A stretch of DNA of 64,000 bases from the NCBI RefSeq assembly GCF_007830615.1, contig NZ_VLLI01000012.1, positions 62,001 to 126,000 on the forward strand, given 5' to 3'. The DNA is from Mucilaginibacter frigoritolerans (GTDB taxonomy: Bacteria; Bacteroidota; Bacteroidia; Sphingobacteriales; Sphingobacteriaceae). The notes beneath the pieces are model-generated. The model was not told the origin of the DNA, ran no database searches, and saw only the letters and a program-made list of their open reading frames with translations. Numbering within the stretch: position 1 is the stretch's first letter; every line of letters starts with the position of its first letter. Both the position numbers and the translations under genes were made by a program. This document shows positions 17,497-26,098 of this stretch, in pieces.

Positions 17497-18357
17497 TTAT
17501 CCTAAATAGGATTTAAGAATTTTGCTTCTTGAAGTATGACGCAGGCGTTGTAATGCCTTGTCTTTAATCTGCCTAACACGCTCACGTGTTAAATTAAATT
17601 TTTCACCAATTTCTTCAAGTGAAAGTGGGTGATTAGTACCTAAACCGAAAAACAATACAATAATTTCGCGCTCACGCTCAGTTAGTGTTGAAAGAGAACG
17701 TTTTATTTCTTCTGATAATGACTCATTGATCAGTATCGAGTCAGTATTAGGTTCTTGATTTTCTAATACATCAAGCAAAGTATTTTCTTCACCCTGTACA
17801 AACGGAGCATCCATTGATACATGACGGCCTGAGTTACTCAGCGTATCCGAAATTTTATCAACGGTAGTTTCCAGCATATCAGCCAGCTCTTCAGGTGATG
17901 GCTCACGCTCATATTCCTGTTCAAGCTTTGAAAATGCTTTACTAATTTTACTTAATGAGCCTACCTGGTTCAATGGTAAACGCACAATACGTGATTGTTC
18001 AGCAATAGCTTGTAATATTGACTGACGGATCCACCAAACGGCGTATGATATAAATTTAAATCCTTTGGTTTCATCAAAGCGTTTAGCTGCCTTAATTAAA
18101 CCCAGATTACCTTCATTAATTAAATCACCAAGTGTTAGGCCCTGGTTTTGATATTGTTTAGCAACTGAAACCACGAAACGAAGGTTTGTCTTTGTTAAAC
18201 GTTCTAATGCAGCCTGATCGCCCTCTCTTATCTTTTGCGCTAATATTACTTCTTCTTCGGCTGTTATCAGATCAACTTTACCAATCTCGTGAAGATATTT
18301 ATCAAGCGATTGTGATTCGCGATTGGTAATGGATTGAGTTATTTTGAGTTGTCTCAT
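17497..18357 (-). CDS. rpoD: Primary RNA polymerase sigma factor
   Basis: 286 aa. This short form without the long 1.1 / non-conserved insert is the normal primary sigma factor of Bacteroidetes. Region 1.2 (SLDKYLHEIGKVDLIT), region 2 (NLRFVVSVAKQYQNQGLTLGDLINEGNLGLIKAAKRFD, then FKFISYAVWWIRQSI), region 3 and region 4 with the -35-recognition helix (LSLEEIGEKFNLTRERVRQIKDKAL) are all visible. It directs transcription of most genes from TTTG / TAnnTTTG promoters. A -7 box sits 42 nt upstream and a terminator follows. Confidence 0.97.
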   Translation of the reverse strand: MRQLKITQSITNRESQSLDKYLHEIGKVDLITAEEEVILAQKIREGDQAALERLTKTNLRFVVSVAKQYQNQGLTLGDLINEGNLGLIKAAKRFDETKGFKFISYAVWWIRQSILQAIAEQSRIVRLPLNQVGSLSKISKAFSKLEQEYEREPSPEELADMLETTVDKISDTLSNSGRHVSMDAPFVQGEENTLLDVLENQEPNTDSILINESLSEEIKRSLSTLTEREREIIVLFFGLGTNHPLSLEEIGEKFNLTRERVRQIKDKALQRLRHTSRSKILKSYLG

Positions 18358-18398
18358 TTATTTAAATTACCTCGATTCTTCTTTTAGAATAGAACGTG

Positions 18399-18406
18399 CA
18401 AAGGTA
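18399..18406 (-). promoter_or_regulatory. Candidate rpoD promoter -7 box (TACCTTTG)
   Basis: CAAAGGTA on the + strand. Exact TAnnTTTG match on the rpoD coding strand, about 41 nt before the ATG. The -33 element is not clear. Confidence 0.5.
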
Positions 18407-18516
18407 AGAAATTGTTATGACATATTTTAACTAAAATTTATATAAAAAAAAGAGTGTTATTTTATTGATTTTATGCAATTTATTGCACGGTTTTTGTGGT
18501 TTAAATTAAATCAATA

Positions 18517-19356
18517 TTAAAGCTCTTTTAAGCTAAAAGTTTCAGCTAATCTTATACCTTTTTCTGTTTTTTGCAAAGTACAGCATTCGTTTACCGGATC
18601 GTGCTCCAAAAATAAAACGTACTCTTCTTCAACAGCTTCAGTCAGAAATTGTTTTTTTTCAGTTAAAGTTTTAAGTGGGAACATATCATAAGCCATAACA
18701 TAAGGGAGCGGAATATGCCCTGTTGATGGCAGCAAATCAGCCATATACAAAATACTTTTATCCTTATAGTTAATCAAGGGCAGCATCATGGCATCAGTAT
18801 GCCCATAAACAAAACGGACATGTACATTTTCGCTAAACTTAACCCCATCTTCGGCAGAAACAAACTGCAATTGTCCGCTTTCCTGAATGGGTAAAATATT
18901 CTCTTTTAAAAACGAGGCTTTCTCCCGCTCATTCGGATTTACCGCCCAATCCCAATGCTGCGGGTTACTCCAGTAGGTGGCATTTTTAAATGCAGGCAAT
19001 AACCTTTCACCATCTTTCACCACAGCTCCCCCCACGTGATCAAAATGCAGGTGTGTTAAAAACACATCCGTGATATCATCTTTATGCAATCCCAGTTTAG
19101 CCAGCGAAGCATCGATTGTGGCGTCACCATGCAAATAATAGTGACTAAAAAACTTTTGATCTTGTTTATTACCAATACCTGTATCAACCAAAATCAATCT
19201 GCCTTCATCTTCAATCAGCAGACAGCGCATGGCCCAAGTGCATAAATTATTTTCATCAGCCGGGTTTGTTTTATTCCAGATAGTTTTGGGCACAACGCCA
19301 AACATAGCGCCACCATCTAACTTAAAAAATCCGGTATCTATTGTATGTAAATTCAT
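18517..19356 (-). CDS. Metallo-beta-lactamase-fold hydrolase
   Basis: 279 aa. The metal site HLHFDHVGG (about residues 102-110) gives the HxHxDH motif, with VYGHTDAMMLPLI (His near 190) and LADLLPSTGH (Asp near 211) and a final His (LFLEHD) completing a two-metal site. Resembles the lactonase/alkylsulfonate branch of MBL-fold enzymes. The substrate cannot be inferred. It lies downstream of the small pre-ATP-grasp-like gene with a 79-nt gap. Confidence 0.88.
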   Translation of the reverse strand: MNLHTIDTGFFKLDGGAMFGVVPKTIWNKTNPADENNLCTWAMRCLLIEDEGRLILVDTGIGNKQDQKFFSHYYLHGDATIDASLAKLGLHKDDITDVFLTHLHFDHVGGAVVKDGERLLPAFKNATYWSNPQHWDWAVNPNEREKASFLKENILPIQESGQLQFVSAEDGVKFSENVHVRFVYGHTDAMMLPLINYKDKSILYMADLLPSTGHIPLPYVMAYDMFPLKTLTEKKQFLTEAVEEEYVLFLEHDPVNECCTLQKTEKGIRLAETFSLKEL

Positions 19357-19435
19357 CTTCCACTTGTTTGATAAACAGTAAACAACATCTTACCGTTATA
19401 TAATTTATCAATTGTATTAAAACTGTTTATAGCTT

Positions 19436-19732
19436 TTAACCACGAACAATCACAATTCCAAACTCCACAAATAGAGTTGCAGCCTCGGCAAGGCTTTCAA
19501 ACTCCTCATCGCGTAAAGCATAAACTTTACTGATTCCCTTATCCAGACATAAAGTCAGCATTTCATGCGCATAAGCTATTGACGATGGTTTGGGCAGCCT
19601 GATCATGTCATTGCTATTTAACATAATTGCCGGAAGTTCCAGATAATCGCCCAAAATAACATCTGGCTGATTTAACTCATTTTTAAGCCGGTAAGCATTT
19701 GAAGATGTAGCCGATGTTATAAGTGTGTACAT
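19436..19732 (-). CDS. Stand-alone pre-ATP-grasp-like domain protein
   Basis: 98 aa. TLITSATSSNAYRLKNEL (residues 3-20), a following DVILGDYLELP, and AHEMLTLCLDKGISKVYAL near the middle match the N-terminal Rossmann-like domain that precedes ATP-grasp in carbamoyl-phosphate-synthase-like enzymes. The ATP-grasp domain itself is missing, and the frame closes normally 13 nt after the neighbouring lolD-type gene ends. I do not know its function. Translation probably relies on co-transcription with lolD. Confidence 0.7.
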   Translation of the reverse strand: MYTLITSATSSNAYRLKNELNQPDVILGDYLELPAIMLNSNDMIRLPKPSSIAYAHEMLTLCLDKGISKVYALRDEEFESLAEAATLFVEFGIVIVRG

Positions 19733-19745
19733 GGATATTTCTTAA

Positions 19746-20399
19746 TTATAAGTCTATCAAACCATCTTTCATAGAAACGGTACGGTCGGACAGATCGGCC
19801 AGATCTTGATTATGGGTTACAATTACAAAGGTTTGGTTAAACTCATTTCGGAGTTTAATAAATAATTGGTGCAACTCCAATGAATTGGCCGAATCCAGGT
19901 TACCTGATGGTTCATCGGCAAATATGAGCGACGGATTATTGATCAGCGCCCTGGCTACGGCCACCCTTTGTTGTTCACCACCTGAAAGTTCATTTGGCTT
20001 ATGATTTAACCTGTCGCCAAGTCCTAATAATTGTAACAATTCAGTTGCTCTCTTCTCCGCATCCTTACGTGATGTACCCGCAATAAATGCCGGAATACAT
20101 ACATTTTCAATAGCATCAAATTCGCCCAGTAAATGATGAAACTGAAAGATGAAACCAATGCGTTGATTTCTGAAATTGCTTAAAGTTTTATTATTTAAGC
20201 CGCTAACTTCTACATTATTTATAAACAGCTTTCCTGAATCAGGTCTGTCTAAAGTGCCTAATATATTAAGCAGGGTACTTTTTCCGGCGCCTGATGCGCC
20301 AACGATGGTAACAATTTCGCCTTTTTCAACTTCAAGATCAACGCCTTTCAGTATTTCAAGTTTTCCGTATGCTTTGTGAATATTATGGGCTTTGAGCAT
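19746..20399 (-). CDS. ABC transporter ATPase, LolD/MacB type
   Basis: 217 aa. Walker A GASGAGKSTLL is at residues 33-43, signature LSGGEQQRVAVARAL at about 139-153, Walker B LIFADEPSGNLDS at about 158-170 and an H-loop VTHNQDL. It groups with the lipoprotein-release LolD ATPases (NLDSANSLELHQLF). No membrane partner lies next to it, so LolCE must be elsewhere. First gene of the lolD / pre-ATP-grasp pair, and divergent from sucC. Confidence 0.88.
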   Translation of the reverse strand: MLKAHNIHKAYGKLEILKGVDLEVEKGEIVTIVGASGAGKSTLLNILGTLDRPDSGKLFINNVEVSGLNNKTLSNFRNQRIGFIFQFHHLLGEFDAIENVCIPAFIAGTSRKDAEKRATELLQLLGLGDRLNHKPNELSGGEQQRVAVARALINNPSLIFADEPSGNLDSANSLELHQLFIKLRNEFNQTFVIVTHNQDLADLSDRTVSMKDGLIDL

Positions 20400-20403
20400 A
20401 CAG

Positions 20404-20411
20404 CAAATGTA
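20404..20411 (-). promoter_or_regulatory. Candidate -7 promoter box (TACATTTG), leaderless arrangement
   Basis: CAAATGTA on the + strand. Ends 4 nt before the lolD-type ATG at 20399. No good -33 element is seen. Confidence 0.35.
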
Positions 20412-20584
20412 GATTTTTTGTCCGAAAGTGCGAAGCGCGCAAAAGTCATTACTATTTGATATTTATTGAACGATGTAAACAATTGAAATCTATTTCAACA
20501 CAACGTAATAAATTTCTTTCGGGCTTGCATACTTGATGACTTTCGGACTTATTTATTAGCTTTACGGCAAATTCTTCAAAAGAC

Positions 20585-21778
20585 ATGAATATTCACGAAT
20601 ATCAAGGTAAAGCTATATTAAAAAGCTTTGGCGTAAGGGTTCAGGAAGGTATTGTAGCCGATACCGTTGAACAAGCTGTAGAAGCTGCTCAAAAAATGAA
20701 AGAAGATTATGGATCGAGCTGGGTAGTTATAAAGGCCCAAATCCATGCTGGTGGCCGTGGTAAAGGCGGCGGTGTTAAATTAGCAAAGAACCTTGATGAG
20801 GTGAAGGAAAGAGCCGGAGCCATCCTGGGAATGCAGTTGGTTACCCCACAAACCGGCCCCGAAGGTAAATTAGTACGCAAGGTTTTAGTAGCACAGGATG
20901 TTTACTATCCGGGCGAAAGCGAAACAAAAGAATTTTATATCAGCGTTTTACTTGACCGTGCAAAAGGCCGCAACATTATCATGTATTCAACCGAAGGTGG
21001 TATGGATATAGAAGAAGTTGCACACTCAACCCCTGAGTTGATACACAAAGAAGAAATTGACCCTAAAGTTGGTTTACAAGGTTTCCAGGCGCGTAAAATC
21101 GCCTTCAATCTTGGTCTTTCAGGTGATGCATTTAAGGATATGGTGAAATTTATCACAGCCTTATATAAAGCTTACGATGCAACCGATTCTTCACAATTTG
21201 AAATTAACCCGGTTTTAAAAACATCTGACAATAAAATACTGGCTGTTGATGCTAAGGTAAACCTGGATGATAACGCTTTATACCGTCATCCTGATTTTGC
21301 TGCATTGCGCGACACCAATGAAGAAGACCCGATGGAAGTTGAAGCCAGCAAATCAAACCTTAACTATGTAAAGCTTGACGGTAACGTTGGCTGTATGGTT
21401 AATGGTGCAGGTTTAGCTATGGCTACAATGGATATTATTAAAATTGCCGGTGGTGAGCCTGCTAACTTTTTGGACGTAGGCGGTACTGCTAATGCACAAA
21501 CAGTAAAAGCGGCTTTTAACATCATCTTAAAAGATCCGCATGTTAAAGCCATCCTAATTAACATTTTTGGTGGTATTGTTCGTTGCGACCGTGTGGCCCA
21601 GGGTGTAATTGATGCTTATCATGAAATAGGCAATATCCCAGTACCAATTATCGTTCGCTTACAAGGAACAAATGCTGTTGAAGCAAAAGAATTAATTGAT
21701 AACTCTGGTTTAAAAGTATTCTCGGCTATACTGCTTAAAGAAGCTGCAGCAAGAGTGAAAGAAGTATTGGCGCTGTAA
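20585..21778 (+). CDS. sucC: Succinyl-CoA synthetase beta subunit (ADP-forming)
   Basis: 397 aa, normal length. N-terminal ATP-grasp domain (MNIHEYQGKAILKSFGV; KAQIHAGGRGKGGGVK), then the CoA-ligase domain with DVGGTANAQTVKAAF and NIFGGIVRCDRVA. It makes succinate and ATP from succinyl-CoA in the TCA cycle with SucD, which is not adjacent. A long quasi-palindrome begins a few bases after the stop. Confidence 0.97.
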   Translation: MNIHEYQGKAILKSFGVRVQEGIVADTVEQAVEAAQKMKEDYGSSWVVIKAQIHAGGRGKGGGVKLAKNLDEVKERAGAILGMQLVTPQTGPEGKLVRKVLVAQDVYYPGESETKEFYISVLLDRAKGRNIIMYSTEGGMDIEEVAHSTPELIHKEEIDPKVGLQGFQARKIAFNLGLSGDAFKDMVKFITALYKAYDATDSSQFEINPVLKTSDNKILAVDAKVNLDDNALYRHPDFAALRDTNEEDPMEVEASKSNLNYVKLDGNVGCMVNGAGLAMATMDIIKIAGGEPANFLDVGGTANAQTVKAAFNIILKDPHVKAILINIFGGIVRCDRVAQGVIDAYHEIGNIPVPIIVRLQGTNAVEAKELIDNSGLKVFSAILLKEAAARVKEVLAL

Positions 21779-21785
21779 GAAATAA

Positions 21786-21865
21786 GTCCATGGTCGATAG
21801 TCCATGGACCATAGTTATTCCTGTAATTATTTACAAATACTGACTATGGACTATCGGCCATGGAC
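21786..21865. repeat. Word-like inverted repeat (element A, GTCCATGG family)
   Basis: 21786-21805 and 21846-21865 are complementary at 19 of 20 positions, so a long hairpin can form. Each arm is itself built from short words (GTCCATGG, ATAGTCCATGG). The right arm ends 12 nt before the small ORF start at 21878. Confidence 0.85.
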
Positions 21866-21877
21866 TATGGACTAAAA

Positions 21878-22081
21878 ATGTATATTATAAAAGTAAAAGG
21901 CGTTGCCAAAATACCTGATTACGTACAGCTTAGGGATGATAAGTTTACTCTGCTTGCTTATTTCAGGGTGGATAGGCCCGAAAAATCCTTAGATAAGGCG
22001 GGCTTGCACGACAAAACTGAGTACATAATGAATATTATAAAAGATCTGCCTTTTGGGCAGATCTTAAAATTAGAGCTTTGA
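21878..22081 (+). CDS. Conserved-looking small protein of unknown function
   Basis: 67 aa from ATG 21878. An in-frame ATG at 21860 lies inside the hairpin element and would add MDYGLK, so I prefer the later start. The protein is mixed alpha/beta in appearance, with no signal or membrane segment (MYIIKVKGVAKIPDY at the start, TEYIMNIIKDLPFGQILKL at the end). I do not recognise the family. It is framed by hairpin elements A and B. Confidence 0.65.
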   Translation: MYIIKVKGVAKIPDYVQLRDDKFTLLAYFRVDRPEKSLDKAGLHDKTEYIMNIIKDLPFGQILKLEL

Positions 22082-22102
22082 CTATGTTCATTAGTTCAGT
22101 TG

Positions 22103-22204
22103 TTCATTAGTTCATTGGGGTTAACGGATATTTATTATCGCCTATCCTTCTCAACCACACATTACCAATGAACTAATGAAGCGGTGAACCAATGAACTAA
22201 TTAA
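22103..22204. repeat. Word-like inverted repeat (element B, GTTCATTAG family)
   Basis: 22103-22118 pairs perfectly (16/16) with 22165-22180. A second copy of the right arm, differing near the end, follows at 22189-22204. Words TTCATTAG and TTCATTGG are repeated on the left from about 22086. Confidence 0.85.
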
Positions 22205-22213
22205 CCAAAAAAC

Positions 22214-22897
22214 ATGATCGGTAATTCCATAATAAAGTTAAATAACGTTGATATTTTTCAACAGACTCACCTGGTACTATCAAACGTTAACCTGCATATT
22301 GACAAAGGCGACTTTGTTTGGTTGATAGGTCAAACAGGATCGGGCAAGAGTAGTTTGCTTAAAGTTATGTATGGCGATTTGACCATTAATACCGGCAATG
22401 GTCATGCTTGCGGTTATGACCTGAACCATATTAAATCAAAAGACATTCCTTTTTTACGTCGTAAACTGGGTATTGTTTTTCAGGACTTTCAGTTGCTTAC
22501 AGACCGATCTGTGGAGGAGAACCTGCGATTTGTAATGCGTGCCACCGGCTGGACAGATAAAAAACTAATTGCCGACAAAGCACTTGACGTATTGGAGAAA
22601 GTAGGCCTGCGTTCTAAACTTAAAAAAATGCCACATGAACTTTCAGGTGGGGAGCAACAACGTGTGGTTATTGCCCGCGCACTACTGAACGATCCAGAAA
22701 TTATTTTGGCAGATGAACCCACAGGTAACCTTGACCCGGATACTTCTGAAGAGATTGTATTACTGCTTAAGCAGATCAGCCAATCAGGCACTGCCGTATT
22801 GATTGCTACTCACGATTATCACATTATCCGTACTTTTCCCTCACGCATTATTAAATGTGAAAACAGTAAGGTATTGGAGGATGCGAAGATTGCTTAG
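22214..22897 (+). CDS. ftsE: ABC transporter ATPase, FtsE type
   Basis: 227 aa. Walker A GQTGSGKSSLL is at about residues 38-48, the Q-loop is FQDFQLL, signature LSGGEQQRVVIARAL lies at about 143-157 and Walker B IILADEPTGNLDPDT follows. The FVWLIGQTGSGKSS context and the NxDxF-like features match FtsE, the cytoplasmic ATPase that works with FtsX in cell-wall hydrolysis control at division. FtsX is not adjacent. A closely related LolD-type assignment cannot be excluded. Confidence 0.75.
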   Translation: MIGNSIIKLNNVDIFQQTHLVLSNVNLHIDKGDFVWLIGQTGSGKSSLLKVMYGDLTINTGNGHACGYDLNHIKSKDIPFLRRKLGIVFQDFQLLTDRSVEENLRFVMRATGWTDKKLIADKALDVLEKVGLRSKLKKMPHELSGGEQQRVVIARALLNDPEIILADEPTGNLDPDTSEEIVLLLKQISQSGTAVLIATHDYHIIRTFPSRIIKCENSKVLEDAKIA

Positions 22898-22900
22898 GTA

Positions 22901-23059
22901 GTTGGCAGTTTTGAGTTCGCAGTTTCCGAATAATTGAACTAACAAGTGCAAACTGATAATTGTAAACTGCAAACTATTTCTTAATCTGTTAAACACAAAC
23001 TGACAAAGCATACTTTTCCTCATCTGCATACTGACAACTGCATACTGCAAACTGCTAAC
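22901..23059. repeat. Word-like repeat region (element C, AACTGC family)
   Basis: 22901-22915 and 23045-23059 are complementary at 12 of 15 positions. AACTGC / AAACTG and TACTG words recur several times between them. The element fills the gap between the ftsE-type gene and grpE. Confidence 0.65.
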
Positions 23060-23138
23060 AAATCAGTTCCAAACAAATATTACTGCCACCTTGTCGGCTT
23101 TATAGCAATGGCAAGATACTTGATTGGCACTATCAGCT

Positions 23139-23708
23139 ATGAATTTTAACGATATGTTAAAGAAAAAAAAGAAAGAAGACATGGAAACCCCAGAAGGTTT
23201 GAACGAAATAATTAATGAAAACGAACAAACTGATGCGCAGGCTGCAGAAAATGCGCCTTCGGCAGTTGATGTATTGAAAGAAGAAGTATCTGCAGCTAAC
23301 GACAAATACTTGCGTTTATATGCTGAATTCGATAACTTTAGAAGACGTACCGTTAAAGAACGCGAAGAAGCCCGTAAAATGGAAGGCAAAGATGTAATTG
23401 CTGCCCTACTACCTGTTCTGGATGATTTTGAACGTGCCTTACGGTCAATGGAAGGTGCAAGTGATGTAACTCCGGTTAGGGAAGGTGTTATACTTGTTCA
23501 AAACAAACTAAAAAGCATATTAACACAAAAAGGATTAAAAGAGATGGAATCTATTGGAAGTCCATTTGACCCTGAATTACAAGAAGCTATCACCAATATT
23601 CCCGCTCCAACAGATGAGTGGAAAGGAAAAGTGATTGATGAAATGGAGAAAGGATATTTTCTTAATGATAAAGTGATCCGTTTCGCAAAAGTAATCGTAG
23701 GGGCATAA
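23139..23708 (+). CDS. grpE: Nucleotide exchange factor GrpE
   Basis: 189 aa from ATG 23139 (an upstream TTG at 23124 and a downstream ATG at 23181 are the alternatives). An N-terminal acidic, low-complexity leader is followed by a coiled coil (about residues 45-90, YAEFDNFRRRTVKEREEARKMEG) and the C-terminal beta domain ending in GYFLNDKVIRFAKVIVG. It exchanges nucleotide on DnaK. It precedes dnaJ by 150 nt, a gap filled by hairpin element D. Confidence 0.93.
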   Translation: MNFNDMLKKKKKEDMETPEGLNEIINENEQTDAQAAENAPSAVDVLKEEVSAANDKYLRLYAEFDNFRRRTVKEREEARKMEGKDVIAALLPVLDDFERALRSMEGASDVTPVREGVILVQNKLKSILTQKGLKEMESIGSPFDPELQEAITNIPAPTDEWKGKVIDEMEKGYFLNDKVIRFAKVIVGA

Positions 23709-23715
23709 GTTGATG

Positions 23716-23844
23716 TCGGATTTCGGATGTTTCATTTCGGAATTATCTTAAATCTATCATTAAATATTGTTCTCCCATAATTAAAAATAAGTATTGAAAG
23801 GATCCGAAATCGGCTAAATCTGAAATCGAACATCCTAACTCCGA
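23716..23844. repeat. Word-like inverted repeat (element D, TTTCGGATG family)
   Basis: 23716-23744 and 23816-23844 are complementary at 23 of 29 positions. Words CGGATTTCGG and GGATGTT recur. The right arm, read on the other strand, matches the left arm of element E at 18 of 20 positions over a shared segment. Confidence 0.75.
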
Positions 23845-23858
23845 AATAAATAAAAGAC

Positions 23859-25025
23859 ATGGCTAAAAGAGATTACTACGATGTGCTTGGCATAGCGAAA
23901 GGTGCAGATGCTGACGAGATAAAGAAAGCATATCGTAAAATGGCTATTAAATATCACCCGGACAAGAATGAAGGTGACAAAGCTGCCGAAGATAAGTTTA
24001 AGGAAGCAGCCGAAGCATACGAAGTATTAAGTAATCCGGAGAAACGTCAGCGGTATGACCAGTTTGGGCATGCGGCTAACGCACAGTCTGCCAATGGCGG
24101 CGGATACGGTGGTGCCGGCGGCATGAACATGGATGATATTTTCAGCCAGTTCGGTGATATTTTTGGCGGTGGCAGTCCGTTCGAAGGCTTTTTTGGCGGT
24201 GGCAGACAAGGCGGCGGTGCTGGCCGTCGTGTAGCGCGTGGCAGCAACCTGCGCATCAAAGTAAGGTTAACATTGGAAGAAATTGCCAATGGCACTGAAA
24301 AGAAAATAAAAGTAAACAAGCAGATTGTTTGTAAAACCTGCGATGGCACAGGTGCAAAAGATAAGGCATCGTTCCAAACCTGTAAAACATGCGGTGGCTC
24401 AGGCGCTGTGCGCAGGGTAACCAATACCATTTTGGGCCAGATGCAAACTACCAGCACTTGTCCTACCTGTAATGGTGAAGGCTCAACCATCCTGTCAAAA
24501 TGTACTGTTTGTCATGGTGATGGTGTGGTACGTGGCGAAGAAACCATCAGCATTAATATCCCTGCAGGGGTAAGCGAAGGCATGCAGCTAAGCATGAGCG
24601 GAAAAGGCAATGCAGCGCCACGTGGCGGCATGCCGGGTGATTTGATCATCCTGATTGAGGAAATCCCTCACGAAACTTTAAAACGCGACGGCAACAATGT
24701 TATCTATGATCTGCACATCACCTTTATTGATGCGGCCTTAGGCACCAGTGTTGAAGTACCAACTATTGATGGAAAAGTTAAAATTAAAATAGATCCCGGA
24801 ACTCAGGGCGGCAAAATATTAAGATTAAAGAGCAAAGGTGTGCCCGAAGTAAATTCATATCATCGCGGCGACCAATTAGTGCACATCAACATCTGGACAC
24901 CGAAAGCCCTAAGCCGTGAAGAGCGTGAACTACTGGAGAAATTGCAAAACTCACCAAACTTCAAACCCAATCCGGGCAAAAACGAAAAAAGTTTCTTTGA
25001 GCGGATGAAGGAATATTTTGAGTAG
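23859..25025 (+). CDS. dnaJ: Chaperone DnaJ
   Basis: 388 aa type I J-protein. The J domain has the HPD motif (KYHPDKNEG at about residues 29-37). A G/F-rich linker (about 75-125) is followed by four zinc-binding CxxCxGxG repeats (CKTCDGTG, CKTCGGSG, CPTCNGEG, CTVCHGDG) and the C-terminal substrate-binding domains. It stimulates DnaK ATPase with GrpE. The start is the ATG at 23859, and a hairpin terminator follows. Confidence 0.97.
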   Translation: MAKRDYYDVLGIAKGADADEIKKAYRKMAIKYHPDKNEGDKAAEDKFKEAAEAYEVLSNPEKRQRYDQFGHAANAQSANGGGYGGAGGMNMDDIFSQFGDIFGGGSPFEGFFGGGRQGGGAGRRVARGSNLRIKVRLTLEEIANGTEKKIKVNKQIVCKTCDGTGAKDKASFQTCKTCGGSGAVRRVTNTILGQMQTTSTCPTCNGEGSTILSKCTVCHGDGVVRGEETISINIPAGVSEGMQLSMSGKGNAAPRGGMPGDLIILIEEIPHETLKRDGNNVIYDLHITFIDAALGTSVEVPTIDGKVKIKIDPGTQGGKILRLKSKGVPEVNSYHRGDQLVHINIWTPKALSREERELLEKLQNSPNFKPNPGKNEKSFFERMKEYFE

Positions 25026-25050
25026 TTTTTAACGTGCAAAAATATAATCA

Positions 25051-25087
25051 AAGGCCTGAGATCATTAAGATTTCAGGCCTTTTTTAT
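25051..25087 (+). terminator. Rho-independent terminator after dnaJ
   Basis: AAGGCCTGA (25051-25059) pairs with TCAGGCCTT (25073-25081), followed by TTTTTT. Closes the grpE-dnaJ unit. Confidence 0.88.
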
Positions 25088-25186
25088 TTACAATCGCATC
25101 CAATGTTCAGCATTCCACCTAAATATGTAACTTTATTGCACCCATCGTATCTAACACAAAAAATCTTAACTATTAATTCTTTATCT

Positions 25187-26095
25187 ATGTTAAGCATCCG
25201 CAACATTGTTAAACAATATGCCGGGCACACGGCTTTAAACGATGTAAGTCTGGAAGTAAAAAGCGGGCAGGTATTTGGTCTGTTAGGGCCAAATGGAGCC
25301 GGTAAAACTTCGCTTATACGTATCATCAATCAAATTACAGCGCCTGACTCGGGTGAGGTTTATTTTAATGGCGAGAAGCTCAATCAATCACACATTGACC
25401 GGATTGGTTATTTACCTGAAGAACGTGGTTTATATAAAAAAATGGAGATCGGCGAACAGATGATCTACCTTGCCCGCTTAAAAGGTTTGAGTCGCGATGA
25501 AGCCATCAAACGATTAAAACTCTGGTTCGATAAGCTTGGTATGGAAACCTGGTGGAAGATGAAGATTGAGGAGCTATCAAAAGGAATGCAGCAGAAAGCC
25601 CAATTTGTGGCTACAGTATTACATGAGCCCGATCTGATCATCCTGGATGAACCATTTAGCGGCTTCGATCCTGTTAATGCCGAAGTGATAAAAGAAGAGA
25701 TATTGGAGCTGAATAAAAAAGGTGCTACCATCCTGTTCTCCACCCACCGCATGGAATCGGTTGAAGAACTTTGTGATGCAATTGCTTTACTCCACCAATC
25801 AAAAAAAATATTGGATGGCCCCATAAGGGATATTAAAAACACCTACCGCAACAACATTTATATTGTAGAATATTCAGGCGAAAAAATCGGATTTAATGGA
25901 TCACAGCCTTTTGAATTGATTGATGAAAAAGAAGGATATGATAATAGCCACGCCATTAAACTAAAGCTAAAAGAAGGTAATACATCAAACGATGTGTTGC
26001 AATACCTGCTCCCTAAAACACGCATCAATATGCTGCAAGAAGTTATACCCAGCATGAACGAAATATTTATTGAAAAAGTAAGCCTAATCCCGTAA
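25187..26095 (+). CDS. ABC-2 exporter ATPase (NatA-like)
   Basis: 302 aa from ATG 25187, where the domain begins (MLSIRNIVKQYAGHTALNDVSLEV). The longer frame reaching back to 25034 runs through the dnaJ terminator. Walker A GPNGAGKTSLIRI is at about residues 35-47, signature LSKGMQQKAQF near 133, Walker B LIILDEPFSGFDPV near 153, and a C-terminal DUF4162-like tail follows. With the permease 3 nt downstream it forms a two-gene ABC-2 exporter; the substrate is unknown (the closest type is sodium or lipid/drug efflux). Confidence 0.9.
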   Translation: MLSIRNIVKQYAGHTALNDVSLEVKSGQVFGLLGPNGAGKTSLIRIINQITAPDSGEVYFNGEKLNQSHIDRIGYLPEERGLYKKMEIGEQMIYLARLKGLSRDEAIKRLKLWFDKLGMETWWKMKIEELSKGMQQKAQFVATVLHEPDLIILDEPFSGFDPVNAEVIKEEILELNKKGATILFSTHRMESVEELCDAIALLHQSKKILDGPIRDIKNTYRNNIYIVEYSGEKIGFNGSQPFELIDEKEGYDNSHAIKLKLKEGNTSNDVLQYLLPKTRINMLQEVIPSMNEIFIEKVSLIP

Positions 26096-26098
26096 GCC

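Noticed and set aside
17497..18357. Truncated sigma factor
   Set aside because: Short length is normal for Bacteroidetes primary sigma; all conserved regions are present.
21860..21878. Alternative start of the 67-aa ORF
   Set aside because: ATG 21860 falls inside hairpin element A; the later ATG 21878 begins at the protein-like segment.
21786..23844. CRISPR array
   Set aside because: Units are inverted and word-like with no regular spacer length or identical direct repeats; no cas genes.
25034..25186. Longer start for the ABC-2 ATPase
   Set aside because: The extension runs through the dnaJ terminator and has no domain similarity.
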